Shown here in pieces: positions 36,304-48,400 of a stretch of 64,000 nt of DNA. The stretch comes from Antitrichia curtipendula (lineage: Eukaryota > Streptophyta > Bryopsida > Hypnales > Leucodontaceae), in the NCBI GenBank assembly GCA_951230915.1, contig OX579633.1, positions 2,852,001 to 2,916,000 of the forward strand. Direction: 5' to 3'. The translations under genes were made by a program, and so were the position numbers. The notes under the pieces are model-generated. The model was not told the DNA's origin and searched no databases. It worked only from the letters and a program-made list of their open reading frames with translations. Position 1 is the first letter of the stretch. Each line of letters begins with the position of its first letter.

Positions 36304-39160
36304 CTATTCCTCCGTGGGCCAAAGCTCACCACGCGCAAGGTACGCTTCCTCCTCAGGAGTGCTCGTGCGCCCCAGCACCGCATTCCGTGATGGATACCTC
36401 CCAAACTTGACCAGCACTGCGCTATGCGCATTCTGCACGACAGAAATCCACACACAATTCATTGTCACCTAAATATAAAGGGGTTTCAGACCTTGAGAAA
36501 TTACAACTGAAAGAGAATCAACATGAACTCATGAGTGACCAATCCCTGCAAAACCTAAACCCTAAAACCTAAAACCTAAAAATTACCGTATGGACATCCT
36601 CATCAACATAGAAAGCTTTCACTGTGAGATGCAATTCATTTCGCAAAGTCTGATAAAAACCTGCATTTTGTACCTGCTTCTCTAATGCTCCAGGTATCCT
36701 AGTTAACCAATAGTATCTCTTCGCTAGCACATGCTTTGATGATCTATCATGGAAAATCTAATGCACTTCACTATGTTGGCTGATGGAATGTTACATTGTC
36801 TGTGATGTTCAGTTTTTAATTCATCGCATCATCTTGTAGAATTTGGTTGGTACTTATGCAAGAGAAGAATTGGTTAAAAGACTGTTTCATAACATTCTTG
36901 ACTTGTAGAACACCGAGTTTCATATTACTCCAAGGCCGCGGGAGTAATTTCCAGAATAGTATAAATATACTGTGGTCCACACCTCCGAATGGCCCAGGGA
37001 GATGGGGATACCGCTGTTACCGTCGGGAAAAGTAAGACGTTTGATCCCGTTTACAGAGGGTCTCAAGGTCGAATCGCCCCGCTTACAATACGTGTAGCCC
37101 CTTTTGGTATCAAGATTTATCAAATGAATTCTTGCGTGATGAGGATTTTCACATTAAACGCGGATATTAACTACGAATCTATGGAGGAATCAGTGAGATT
37201 TTCCGTCAACTGAAGTGATTTGAAGTTAGAGAGCTTACCAGAAACTTCACCACGCCTTGAAAGAAGTCGTACAGTTCGGGATTGTCTTTGTTGTCCTCAA
37301 CCAGCTTCTGAAACACAACCTTCGCTTCCTTATGGACTTCCAGGGACTCACTGTGCATGAGTGGCATGTAGAGGAAGTATCGCTCCAAAGGATTGCTTAT
37401 TTGAAGATCCACACCCTGCCATAGCCACAACACAGTGACTGCTGTTCAATAGTGGAATAATTTCATCCTTGCAATGCAATAACATTTCACAACGCTGAAA
37501 ACGAATTTTCATGTTTTTGAGATTGGAGACTCATCTTTGTGCTTACAACAAAGGAGATTCATCTTCCCTAACTAGACATTGCGAGAACATGGGGTTCCAC
37601 AGTGCCTACCAGTTTTGACCCTTCTTATTGTCCTCCCTTCCTACCCTTGGACTGTTGGACACACTCAACGTTAAACATTATTTTTCCTTATAAAATACTC
37701 TAAACCCACTGATTGTGCACAGCGGTTTAGAGTATTCTTCCTTGTCAAATACCCTAAACCCAGAGAACCCTAATTTGTTTTCCTTCAGTAACCCTAGAAA
37801 CGATGCGGTTGAGAGACACGGTTACAGACCTGGTGGATGGAGTCCAAGGCAATCTGCAACGCGGTCTCGTCTTGCGCGTAGCTGCGATGGGAATCGCGAT
37901 GGCAGTTGCGAGAGAATTGATCAAACACCAGAACAAGCGCCACTCGTCCATGTGGAGTCGATTTCCAATTGTCGAATTCTCCGCGAATCGCCCGCTCCAA
38001 ACAGTCACCGAACTTCTCTTTGATCTAAAATCCACAGTCTGTTTGAATCAAAGGTGCAAGAGCAAGTGTAACGTACAAGCGCAGTAGAAAGTGCAAGTGC
38101 AATGTCCATAGAAACAGTGTCCCGGAAGTGTATCAAGATCACTCGGCAAATTGGCCGTGCTATTGCAAATCATTCTACATGCTTGTTCTAAAATTAGTGT
38201 GATTGACACTCTAAAGCACACAAAGGAAACCTTCAGATTGCAGACCCTGTTAAAAATCAGCTTGCATTCAAAGACCCCACACCCACGTCCATGGGAATGA
38301 AGCACGCACACAAATGGAGTCAATACAATGATTTGAAATTATTCGCAATGCAAAAATTATTCACAATTGTCTAAGATCTACACATTCAATCGGCTAAGTG
38401 TCTCTTGGCAATGAAGGAGTTGGCCCTTGCCGTTCCTTTGATAGAAAGAAAACGATTCTGTTCTCACCTCGTGATCGAAACTAGCAGTGCTATTGCAAAA
38501 TCATTCTGCAACTTACATTTGACAACTCGGCACATGCAAAACTTATTGGCAATTGTCTAAAGAATTACAAATTCAATCGACTAAATGGCTATGTCACTTG
38601 ACAAAACACGACTCTGTTCTCACCTCGTTATCAATGTCTTCGCCTCCATAGAACCAGAACTTCATGGGGAACTTGTTATTCTCAAGATCGGCGTCCTTGA
38701 ACCAGTACCGCAGTACATCCGCAGGCTTCACGTCCGCAGCAGGAGCAGCTTCATGATCTGTACTAAACCCTGCCATTCCCGAAACGCACGTCATCGGGGG
38801 ACTCTGCCACAGCGCAAGAGTTTGGCGAGTGCAAGCAACGGAGTGGGTGGTGGATTGCCAGGAGTTCGAGAATTTGGAAACAAAGGGAGTGGTCGGAGAG
38901 TTGCAGGTTAGGAGAGGCTCAGGGGAAGTTAGCTTATGCGCAGTGACGAAGGTAAGCAAAGATTGGACTAGTGGTAGAGACACTAACGTAAGAGACGAAG
39001 ATGCGGACAGGGGCGCTCCTCGGAGCATTCTTCGTACTATCATGATCGATGCTCGTCCCGGGGATGCTCGGCGCGTCTGAATTCTTAACCCTAAACCCTT
39101 CGGAGATGTTGTGAAGTGGATCTCTGCGACAGCTTCGCGTGCACCTTCCTGCGGGCGCAT
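36304..39160 (-). CDS. DUF924 family protein
   Basis: Four exons join in phase with GT-AG introns: 39160-38624, 38024-37830, 37415-37239 and 36432-36304 (TAG). Together they give 345 residues from the first ATG, or 306 from the ATG at 39043. Conserved marks: DVLRYWF, KFWFYGGEDIDNE, GRVALVLVFDQFSRN, RYFLYMPLMHSESLEVH, KFGRYPSRNAVLGRTSTPEE. This is an all-helical bacterial-type family whose biochemical role I do not know. The 39043 start is favoured: it gives an N-terminus rich in Arg, Ser and Leu (MIVRRMLRGAPLSASSSLT) that resembles an organelle transit peptide, and a telo-box lies just upstream of it at 39087-39098. Intron 1 contains a partial duplication of the exon 1 donor, and intron 3 (36433-37238) holds a GC-richer block of unknown origin. 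Confidence 0.85.
36548..36580. repeat. Short telomere-like repeat in DUF924 intron 3
   Basis: Four units based on CCTAAA, one of them the plant telomere unit CCCTAAA, lie just upstream (plus strand) of position 36585. Such short tracts are common in plant genomes and need not mark a chromosome end. Confidence 0.6.
38349..38633 (-). repeat. Partial tandem duplication across the exon 1 donor of DUF924
   Basis: Segments 38349-38476 and 38536-38633 share an ordered set of phrases: GCAAAA-TTATT, CAATTGTCTAA, ATTCAATCG(G/A)CTAA and ATTCTGTTCTCACCTCGT or its one-base variant. The first copy has an extra ~30 bases. On the gene strand each copy ends in ACGAG followed by GTGAGAACAGA, so intron 1 contains a second donor at 38467-38466. 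Confidence 0.8.
39087..39098. promoter_or_regulatory. Telo-box next to the DUF924 start
   Basis: AACCCTAAACCC matches the telo-box found in promoters and leaders of many plant genes of the translation and growth programmes. It lies 44 bases before the ATG at 39043, which argues that this part is leader rather than coding sequence. Confidence 0.5.
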
Positions 39161-39690
39161 GAGACGCGGAAGAGGCGCAGTTAAATTTATGAGGCCTCCT
39201 TAAAGAGAGGCGGATCAGGAACACATGCTTGTATTGTTAACACCATTTTTGTGAGGAGAAAGAGGGTTGCAACATCTGGAGAAGCTATGATATGGTAAAG
39301 TCTAGCGTACACGGGGTTTGGTGTTACCCACAAGCCATTTGTGTGTGAAGACTCCACGAGATTTCTTACGTGATTTGCAAAGTGCTCTGGTGACTGATTT
39401 CGGAGACTTCGAAAATGTTAGCCAGTTCTGTATGTGGATTTGTGGAATTCCTTCATTGTTGATACAGTACATTCATTTGGGTAATCCAACAGCCTTCGAT
39501 GTCCAAGTCTGCGCAATGGTGCTGATCAATGAGGACGATGGGATCCGCTTTGATTTCAATTTGCAGCGACACCTGCGCTCAATCTAACAAGACGTTAGGA
39601 AACAACTCCTGCGTGCTGTTCACACAACCCCGCAACTCCGCATCAAATGGTGATGCATTCTGTCAGCGCACATATCTCAGTTTTAGGGGT
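39161..39690. promoter_or_regulatory. Promoter side of DUF924
   Basis: No conserved frame is recognised. An open stretch at 39318-39587 on the plus strand begins without an ATG and has no family motif, so it is not called. The region should contain the DUF924 promoter. Confidence 0.35.
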
Positions 39691-40122
39691 TTAGAGCATC
39701 TCCAGCAATGCGCGTCACAATCGACGCGCCAAGTGGTTTAAAGAGTGTGTCAGGTTGGAAGAAGGGCCCGGCGCTTTACCATTACCCCAACAGCAACACT
39801 CGAAGTTTAACATTATGTCAACAAATCCCAGATTACGAGGGGTATAATTAATTATCAACTAGAATAAGCATGTCTAAAGAGCTGCAATTGGTCACAGTTC
39901 TTCAAAGTGAGAAATTTGAGGCTAAATTTTACTAATCTTGTTAGTAGCGTGTAGCATGTCAACCATGTGAGACATTGTAAGGTAAAGTGCCGCCATGGAT
40001 TTTTGAAGTGGCCTCCATTGAATGCTGACACGAGTTGCAACTGGTGGATCACTAAAAACTCCCTGGGCACGCCAAACCATTTGAAGAATCTGTATGGCAC
40101 ACCCCGCTGGAGATGTTCTTAG
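39691..40122. mobile_element. Possible non-autonomous DNA transposon with GAGCATCTCCAGC-type ends
   Basis: The left end reads TTAGAGCATCTCCAGC and the right end, reversed, AAGAACATCTCCAGC. Ends of the form GAGCATCTCCA-C are known from plant DNA transposons. The 430 bases between have no open transposase frame. Telomere-like TTTAGGG units directly follow the right end. Borders are approximate. Confidence 0.5.
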
Positions 40123-40379
40123 GGTTTAGGGTTTAGGATATTGATAACATGAAAAAAAACATTAATAAAGCACAAGATAGGATGTGGATTCAATCGAGAT
40201 GCATTGAGAATGTTCTGCCCAATTTGGGAGATATCGGTACTGAAGTGATTCTTTTTTCAAAATTCTTCAAAATTCTTGAGCATTGAAGGAGTAATTTATC
40301 TTTTGTGAAATGTGAAACTCTCATTCTTGTTGGTTGCATATCTTCTTAGCTAAATTCTTTAGTGAATTGTAGATAAAAT

Positions 40380-40620
40380 GAACCCCTAAAGTTTCAAGTT
40401 TTCTTGGGGTTTTTTGGTCAAAAATTGCTCAAAATTGTCATTTCTATTGCAAAGAGTAAAAATCTTTTAAATGATATTTTTTTTGCATATCTAACTATAG
40501 GATCTTGTAGTAAACTAGTATGAGAATATGTGGAAGAAATTTCAAAACTTTTGACTATATAGGTTGCAAGATAAATGCATTCAAAGTGAACAAATCATGG
40601 TTTTGGACATTGTGGCAACA
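40380..40620 (+). repeat. Dispersed repeat A, short copy
   Basis: It has the AACCCCTAAAGTTTC start, AGGATCTTGTAGTAAACTAG and the GGTTGCAAGATAAATGCATT phrase of repeat A. It becomes unrecognisable where the fold-back element begins at 40621. Confidence 0.7.
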
Positions 40621-40993
40621 GTGGTAGTCACAACTTGTTCACCGTGATGGTGAACAATGAACATTCAAGTGGTGGCGGTATAGGGTTGGCTTGCTTTTGA
40701 CGGATTATTCATAGCGGAACATTGATTGTTCACTCCCAACATCCACCTCCGGAGGTGGATGTTGGGAGTGAACAATCAATGTTCCGCTAAGATTATTCCT
40801 TTGTTCTCTTAACTTTCAATTACATCCGTCCATCTCGCCATTATCCATCCTCCATTGTTCATTCTCAACATTTGAACAAAAAAGGTGGTCACGGCTTGTT
40901 CAATATTCGTCACTTCTCATTGGCCCCTCAAAGCACTTTCCATTGTTCATTGTTCATTGTTCACCATCACGGTGAACAAGCTGTGACTACCAC
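40621..40993. mobile_element. 373-bp fold-back element with nested hairpins
   Basis: Both ends carry an inverted repeat of about 42 bases (GTGGTAGTCACAACTTGTTC at 40621; mirrored, with one mismatch, ending at 40993). Each end contains its own small hairpin, TTGTTCACC and GGTGAACAA around five bases. At the centre lies a perfect 78-bp palindrome, 40712-40789, with two 39-base arms and no loop. No open frame and no clear target-site duplication were found. Confidence 0.8.
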
Positions 40994-41143
40994 TAACATA
41001 ACATTGTTAACCTAGTACATTGAAGGGGTCCTTTTGCTCCCCCCAAAATCAAGAGCCCCCTAGTGACAAAATACATGTGCCAACCAATGATGTCTCCAAC
41101 CAATTGACAAACTAGTGAGAGTATATTTGTGCCTAACCACATC

Positions 41144-41325
41144 ACAAAGTTTACAACCTACGATTTGTCAATAGTTATCGTGTGGTTATTGTTGTTTCAT
41201 GGGTTCGCACGTTAATTTAACAGTCATTACATTGTTACGATGCATCATTAGTTGTAGCATGCAAATCCATGAAACAACAATAACCACACGATCTCTATTG
41301 ACAAATCATAGGTTGTAAACTTTGT
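41144..41325. repeat. Long hairpin, 59-bp arms
   Basis: The arm 41144-41202 pairs with 41267-41325 with about three mismatches; the loop is 64 bases. The arms include TTTACAACCTA, ATTTGTCAATAG and CGTGTGGTTATTGTTGTTTC. It could be a small transposon or a young hairpin RNA gene. Confidence 0.8.
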
Positions 41326-42426
41326 AATGCAATGAGGCTCTCAGTATTATAACTCAAATCTATTGCTAGATATCTAAGGGCAAATTATGCTTCCACCTAG
41401 GGGGAGGCAATACAACTGCTTAATAATGTTATAAAACTAGTTTATGCTAGACTCTTTGAATCTTCTTAACTTAAAATAATTGTAATATAGATTTTGAATT
41501 AAATTTTTTTATCATAAAGAATTGAACTGAGAATATAGGAAAAATATTTGTTATGAAAAAAATGTGAAAATTGAATTCAATATCAAATCCTAAATGTTAT
41601 TTTTTCAGAAAGATGCTGCAATTGCCTGCAAAAGAAGATGCTTCAGTTCATAACTTTTACATCACAAGTCCAAATGGGATGAATCTACAAGTAAAAAAAA
41701 AATACAATCTATGAGAAACAAATTTTTAGAATTTTTATTTCGAGTTTTTGTAGATTTATTTTTTGCCCACAAAGTTGAAACTTGGGCTTATTGTAGTCCA
41801 ATAGAACTTTTGCTCCCAGGCACAAACTGAAATAAAAATTATATTCCGAATAAGCTAGTAAGTTTTTCTATCCTAAGGAAAAGTTTCAAAAGTTTACGCG
41901 AGGGCTGGTATTTCTTCAAGTCTCAAAATGGAAAGAAAGAAGAGAATGTTGCAGTTGAAGTTGGGGCAATTTGACATTCCATTGACAAATTCACACCGCA
42001 TGGCAGTTTCCTCAAACGGGAACTCTACAACACTGTTGAATTCAACCCCTGATATCTCTAGAATGATTTTTTATTTATTTATTTATAATAAGAGAATCAC
42101 AACTACATTCTTCTTCCCCCCACAAATCTCTCAAGTTGGCTACAATTGGGAAGATTCGTGGCAGACGCACTAATGGACTAGATAATGCTCAAGAGCCGGG
42201 AGGCTCGAGAGCGTTATGGGACATAATGCCAAGTCTAATAGTTCATCACAAACGTCCATATCTGTACTTTTCACAAATCTAAGGGTGTAGAAAGAGGGTC
42301 TGCGCTATGAGTCATAACGCTTTTCTGACTATCAAGAGGAACGGTGACAAATCTGCCTTGAAAACCAGACTTGGCATTATGTAATGTTATCAACAGTAAG
42401 TAAACCTGATTTGCTGAGAGATTTGT
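41326..42426. other. Intergenic DNA and 3' flank of the beta-galactosidase
   Basis: No gene is seen. The 3' untranslated region of the minus-strand beta-galactosidase should occupy the part next to 42427; its poly(A) site was not fixed. Confidence 0.4.
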
Positions 42427-45400
42427 TTACATTGGCCAATGAGACTGAGGTAAGAGTGATGGCTTCCTCTGGCTGGGATTTCCATGTGTTTCGAGGGGCT
42501 GCTGCCAGTGGTAGCTGGAGTATGCGGGTGTCCCAGGCTCCGACAACGTATGCGGGCTTGTGTAGGAAGAGCAGTGAGCCTGCACTGCAAGACTCTTGGT
42601 GGTGCCAGGGCAAGGATCCGAGTGTCCGAACGTTCGCCATTCGACTGGGACGCGACATTGTCGCTTTCCTATGCAAAGCTGCAAAGCACAACGTTATAAT
42701 TATGTGAGCTTTCACCAAAACATAGGGTCAAAGCTGTTTCTTTCATAGGGTCAAAGACAGCAACAAATGTAATGTATTGGGACGTGGGAATGAGCAAAAT
42801 CACAGCAGATGTGAAGAGGCAGGTACTAGTGCTCAGCAAGGAAAATAGTGAAGTATATCCTTTGGTGAAGAAACCCAAGGTTGAACGTTAGAACTAGCTT
42901 GACTTGTTTCAAACACTAGGGTGATGCTTACTAGAATTTGGAGCTAGGATAATATGGTGTAAACCACCACATTGAGTAGAAATAATGTAAGCTAAGCTTT
43001 GAGCACCAAGTTGGTTCATTTCACGGTCCCACGGTAAAACAACTGAGACTTGTGTACAATTGCCTTACATTGGTGAAACCCCTCAATAATGGAGTAGCTT
43101 ACCCTACGCGTAAACGAGATCCAATCAATATTGAATCTTTTATACATTCATTTTACCGAGACTAGGAAACATTGAGCTGAAGTTGACGTTAATGATGAAG
43201 TGGAAAAAGGGACCGAGTAATTCCTCGCAGGAGACAAATGAGATTTGATGGACAAAACGACCCAGTCCCCGGTATAATATAGAAGTTTAGGGTACCGAGA
43301 TATTGTTAAAAGATGTACCTTGTGCACAACCTCCGTGCTGTCCATGGCGTGACACTTCCCATGATGGAAGTGACCACAAGAGCCTCGTGGGTTCCCAAAG
43401 CTGGCAAATTTGATGTGGCTGATATGCTGACCAGCTGCACACTCCAGCAGCGCCTCAGCAATGGGGCTGTCTGGTGAGGCCAGGGTCACGGACTGAACAG
43501 GTGGAGGCTGGGACTCGTCAATGTGAGCACAAACCGCGTGTGCAGATCGTGTGGCCAAAGAAATGGTCGTGACATCGCCTCCAATCTCTTCAAAGAGAAC
43601 CAACAAATTCCCAGTGGCTTTCAACCAGGCTCGAGGAATATGGTACCTGCATTGCCGTCATCAAAACAGAGAAATTAGAATTTTCATGAAACCAGAGACT
43701 TTAGGAACTCAAAGGCATTCGAGTTTTCAAGGAACCGGAGGAATTAGAAATTTAAAGAAATGAGAGCTTAGAAAACAGCGGCTAGAAAAAGAAAATTGAC
43801 AGACAAAATCACTTGCCAGCGCTGTGAGGGCTCTCCACAATTGGTTCGGCATTTGTCCGAGTTATAAGCCCCCCTGTAGTCACATGAGGAGCAGCCAGAT
43901 GAAGGCGCAAGCAGCAGCCAATAACGGCCCAGGTGATGACCATTTACCCAGGCTTGCCCCTTCCCCATGCTCCCCAAGTCCAAAGCAACAGGATCTGTAC
44001 CTCCAGGTGAGTCAAATGTAGTCTGCGAAAGGCAGTCATTTGGTTAAAAGAGAAAATTCCGGCTCTTGGTTGAAAAACAAACGTCCTTGTCTCAAATTCG
44101 TACCCTATATGCTTCATTTTATGTTTCGCATTACAAGAAAAACATGACTTGCACAGTATTTTATCCCTACGTGCATTGTATAACGTTTCATTATATGCAA
44201 ATCCTAGAAAATGGTGTTGTTCAACATACCTTATACCACGTAAGGGAAGAAGTATTAGAAAATGAAGATGATGAACCCCACGTAATACCATCTGCAGTGC
44301 CAGTCTCATAAAGTCCAACTTTCTCTCCTCGAAGTCCAACCTGAGCAATGTTTTTGAACAGCTAAGTTGAAGATCTGAGTAGAACACAAATGAAGAACCC
44401 AAGAGCTCACACAACAACGGACTTGGTAGTTAACCCTAAGTTTCCAGTGGGCCCAAAGTGGCCACTTCCATTTCACTAGAAGTTGAAATAAATGATCCAA
44501 GTTCACAAAATGTACCGATAGAGAGAAGAAACCAGGTCCTACATTTCTGAACAATGAAAATATGCTTTGAAAGTTATTGTCACTGATTATTCCAAAGTGG
44601 AATTTCTATTATAAACTTGAGCACCAAGGGGTGGAATTGTTCCTTTGCCTCAACGTTGTGCACCAAACCACCAAGTCCACTATGTCTGCTCTTCCATCTG
44701 GAAGGACAGAACAATTGTGATGACTGGTAACTTACCTCATAAGACCAACTAGCTGTCGATAAATTCAGGTCCCCAGAGGGCAGCCCTGATAAAGACGCAG
44801 ACCCTCGAATGCCCGCACCCCAGGTTTCTAGAAACGCACCGTAATTCTGCCAAGTATCAATTCGTTAATACCGAGAGTATCAAGGAATTTCTGATTTTTT
44901 TCCCCTTCATTTCCTCTATTGGAAGAGGCATCAATAGCAAGATGTCTCAAATCTTTTTTAAGTTCCAAGGGTAACTCCACAAGCAATACCTTCTAATGGC
45001 TAGTACATCCAGTCCTCTACTTGTCAGTGAAAAAGGCACAGAAATAAACTGAACGGATTTCGAGATTAAGTACCTGTAATCCCATAGTCATACTTAGCAA
45101 GTCGATGCTGTTCTTCCCTTTTTTCAAATTAATTGGTTGGACAACTTGAACATTCCATCCCCTTGCACTGCCTGCATGCAAAATCTTGAAAGTCAAGACA
45201 CATTCACGTGACATCAAAAGGTGAGGGACATGAAATTAGTACTGATACAAAAATTAATACCTGCAAGTTTTCCGTTAACGAAGATGTGCACTGCATCACG
45301 CATAGTGTCGAGGACCAGCTTTGCTTGCGAATTCGTTTCAGATAGAGATGTCACATCCTTGTCTGCGACCGTGATACTGTGTCCCAGGGAAAATCGTGTT

Positions 45401-48400
45401 AAACAACTTTCTTTAAATTTAGCTAAAATTAAAGGAGGAAACGCTAAATCAACAATCGGCAGGGTTTAATCTCAGAATCAATGCGGCTAGATTTCCTAGA
45501 ATACCTCGGGGGTGGAATTTCTATTAGTTATCACTTTCAATGGCATCCCGACATTTACGTTCAACAATGCAATGTCAAATTGATGGCTACTGAGATTGAG
45601 AGAATATGTATTGCATCTTGGAAGGCTATAAACAGACATCCTAGTTCATAATCAGTACTAGAAACAACTACACCTCCCACAAAGGTTTTGTAGTCACGTT
45701 ACAACTTGCCAATTGGGAAGCCATTGAAGGCAGATTTAGCGGTAAACTTGGCCAAGTATAACACGACTAGGTTCTCTAGAACGCCTCTCGGCACTGGGTT
45801 TCTCTACAAATGGATTTCATGTTGCAAGAGCAAGATTCGTATATCGAACTATGCAAGGTTCAGAAAAGCTACCTGGTCGAGTACCAAAGATAATCAGAGG
45901 AATCTTTTGTAAGATTAAGTTGTTCAAGCAAGGAGTTTGAAACGAGTGCTTCAGCTCCTCTAATTCCAACTGGCTCCACTGATGCCTTCCATTTCAGACC
46001 CGAGACCGCTTTGCCGTCGGAGATATGATTACGAAGCAGCTTATTGGACGGCATAAAAATGTCCCCTATTGGTTTTGGGGCAGTTACTCTCATCCTTGTC
46101 AAAGCGGTCTGAGCTCCTACCTGTGGGCAAGCATTGCATTGTTGTAAGTCTACAAAAAATCCAGCTGACATGTAAATCCACTTACATATCAAACTCCTAG
46201 AAGACCAAGAGACCCAAATAGGACCTAATGTTTCTTTCCGTACTTTTGAGTGGGTCATATGGGGTTTTTCTTTCGTTCAATTTTATCTATGTTTGCCCAA
46301 CACAGCAAAGTTCTTCACTGATACTGGTGATATAAATTTGACTCCTCTGAATTATATTTTTCATAAAACGATCAATCAAATAAATTATTTTAAAACCACG
46401 AAATCTCGCTTTATCATAACTAGTGCGATTCGATGATTGATGGAGTTGTAGTGAAAGTTTATGGTCATAATTGGCGTTTAATCAACTGCTTCCAATAGAG
46501 TCTAGAATATCAGGAAAGATAATTCTTGGAGTACTAATGACAACCGACTTATGCGCCAAACGTGCTACCAGACTAGCAAGGCGTACTGAATTAAGAAAAT
46601 TACCTGGGCCGAGTTGAACACGACGTTTTTGCAGTCAGGTAAGATGCTGACTGACCACGCTGGAAGCACGTATGACTTGTTTTGAAATTCCACAGTGGCA
46701 CTAGCATGGCCATCGATATTGGCAAGAAAAGCGGCACAATGTCCACCTCCTGAATACACATGTGCCTGTTTCACGTTCCAGCACAAGTCATTTGAGTAAC
46801 CAAACAAGTGGGAGTATTTGGAGAAGTCGTTTGTGTATTGATCCGACATAGGCCAATTCCCAAATCCCAGTTTCATACAGCGGAGGATTAAAATTGTAAT
46901 AATTTTCCACAGATCAGAATTATAATTCTCAAAATTAGAAGAGAAAAAAAAAGGAAAAAAAAGGAAAAAAATCTTAAAAAATAAAGAGAAAGAAACCTCT
47001 TGATTCGAACCAAGCGAAGTAGCCCGAGGCACGATGTCAACAGCAGTTAGTGCAGGCTCGCAGAGTTTGATGGCAGCATGAAGGTCTTTCAAATGCCCCC
47101 ATTTTGGTTGTCTGATAAGTCCTGCAGAAAATTTGTCGTGCGCACAGTTGTCAAACACAATGTCATCCATTACCGGTATAATTTTCCCTTTTGTCTTGTT
47201 TTCCATACAGAACATTTGTATGATACAGTGAGCTAAAAAGCCAAGTCTATCACTGAAACAACAGACTTAAAATTACAGTCCATTGAACACCAAAGTTGCT
47301 AAGTATGAAGTAACGCAGAACATAGTAAAAGCTAAGAAAAATTCATTCACGAATATTTGAGATATGCATATTTATAGTTGACTATGTAGATAGATCCAGT
47401 TCTTGGAATCACTGTATCAAAAGCAGTCATCGATAACGGCACACAGTTTAGAAAGAGACGCACCATATTCATCAATAGGGGCATCATAATCGTAACTCGT
47501 TGTCAGAAATGGCCCACCAGCAGTTCGCGCAAAGTTGGTGCCACCGAAGTACTATCAGACAAGAATAAGTTGAAATTTGAAACAAGAATGTGTTTTGACA
47601 TAGACAGGTACCTAGAGCATCGCAGCGAAAAAGTACATTGTCAGCCCACGTCAAATGAGCATTTCTGATGAAAAGCTAGGTTAGGACTTACCATGTAATA
47701 ATTTTGAAAGCTTCCCCCGCGCTGGAAAAATCGTGCAACGGCGAAAGCATTGTCTTCAACAGGCCTATGTGGAGTGGCCTGTCCCCAGTTTTGGAACCTA
47801 CACCACCATTTGAGGACCCGTCAAAATATGCATAGGCAAGAAGGCAGGATAGTAACCCCAAGCTAAAAAATGGAGAATCCACTTTGGAAGCTAATAGTCG
47901 ACTATAGTACCTTCCATCATATAAAATGAAGAGTATGATTTTTTCTTTCTGCTGGTACATTTTGTTAACTTCCTTGAAGCTCTCTAAATGAATTGTTTCA
48001 ACTCTTGTAGACATGGAAGAGACCACTTATGGCCATTCGGTCACTTCCAAGGCTATTAGCAAACAACGAAATCTTGAGCCACATGGCTTGTGGGCTTCTA
48101 ATTACTCCACAGAACCTATTTTTTTCAGTACAATCTGATGGAAGGAAAGGTTAATAGTAAAATTACCAGCCATTCCAATCCTCCGTCCAAAAAATCGGTT
48201 TGGTAGCACTGTTAGGCGTCCATCCATCGCAGTAATATCCATTACAGGTGTTTATCTGAACACAGCAGCACACAAAAGGTGCCAATGTCATTTTTCAATT
48301 TGATCAATTAAAAGAATATGGACTCTAAGGTAGCCAACATAGGACTCAGGTCGCAGTGAGATGAAAAGGCGAAACCACTAGTAAGCCTAGTAAATGTTAC

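Noticed and set aside
39318..39587. 90-codon open frame upstream of DUF924
   Set aside because: It does not start with ATG, has no splice context and no recognisable family.
40100..40140. Chromosome end, from TTTAGGG units
   Set aside because: Only two to three units occur, in the middle of the window; short interstitial tracts are common in plants.
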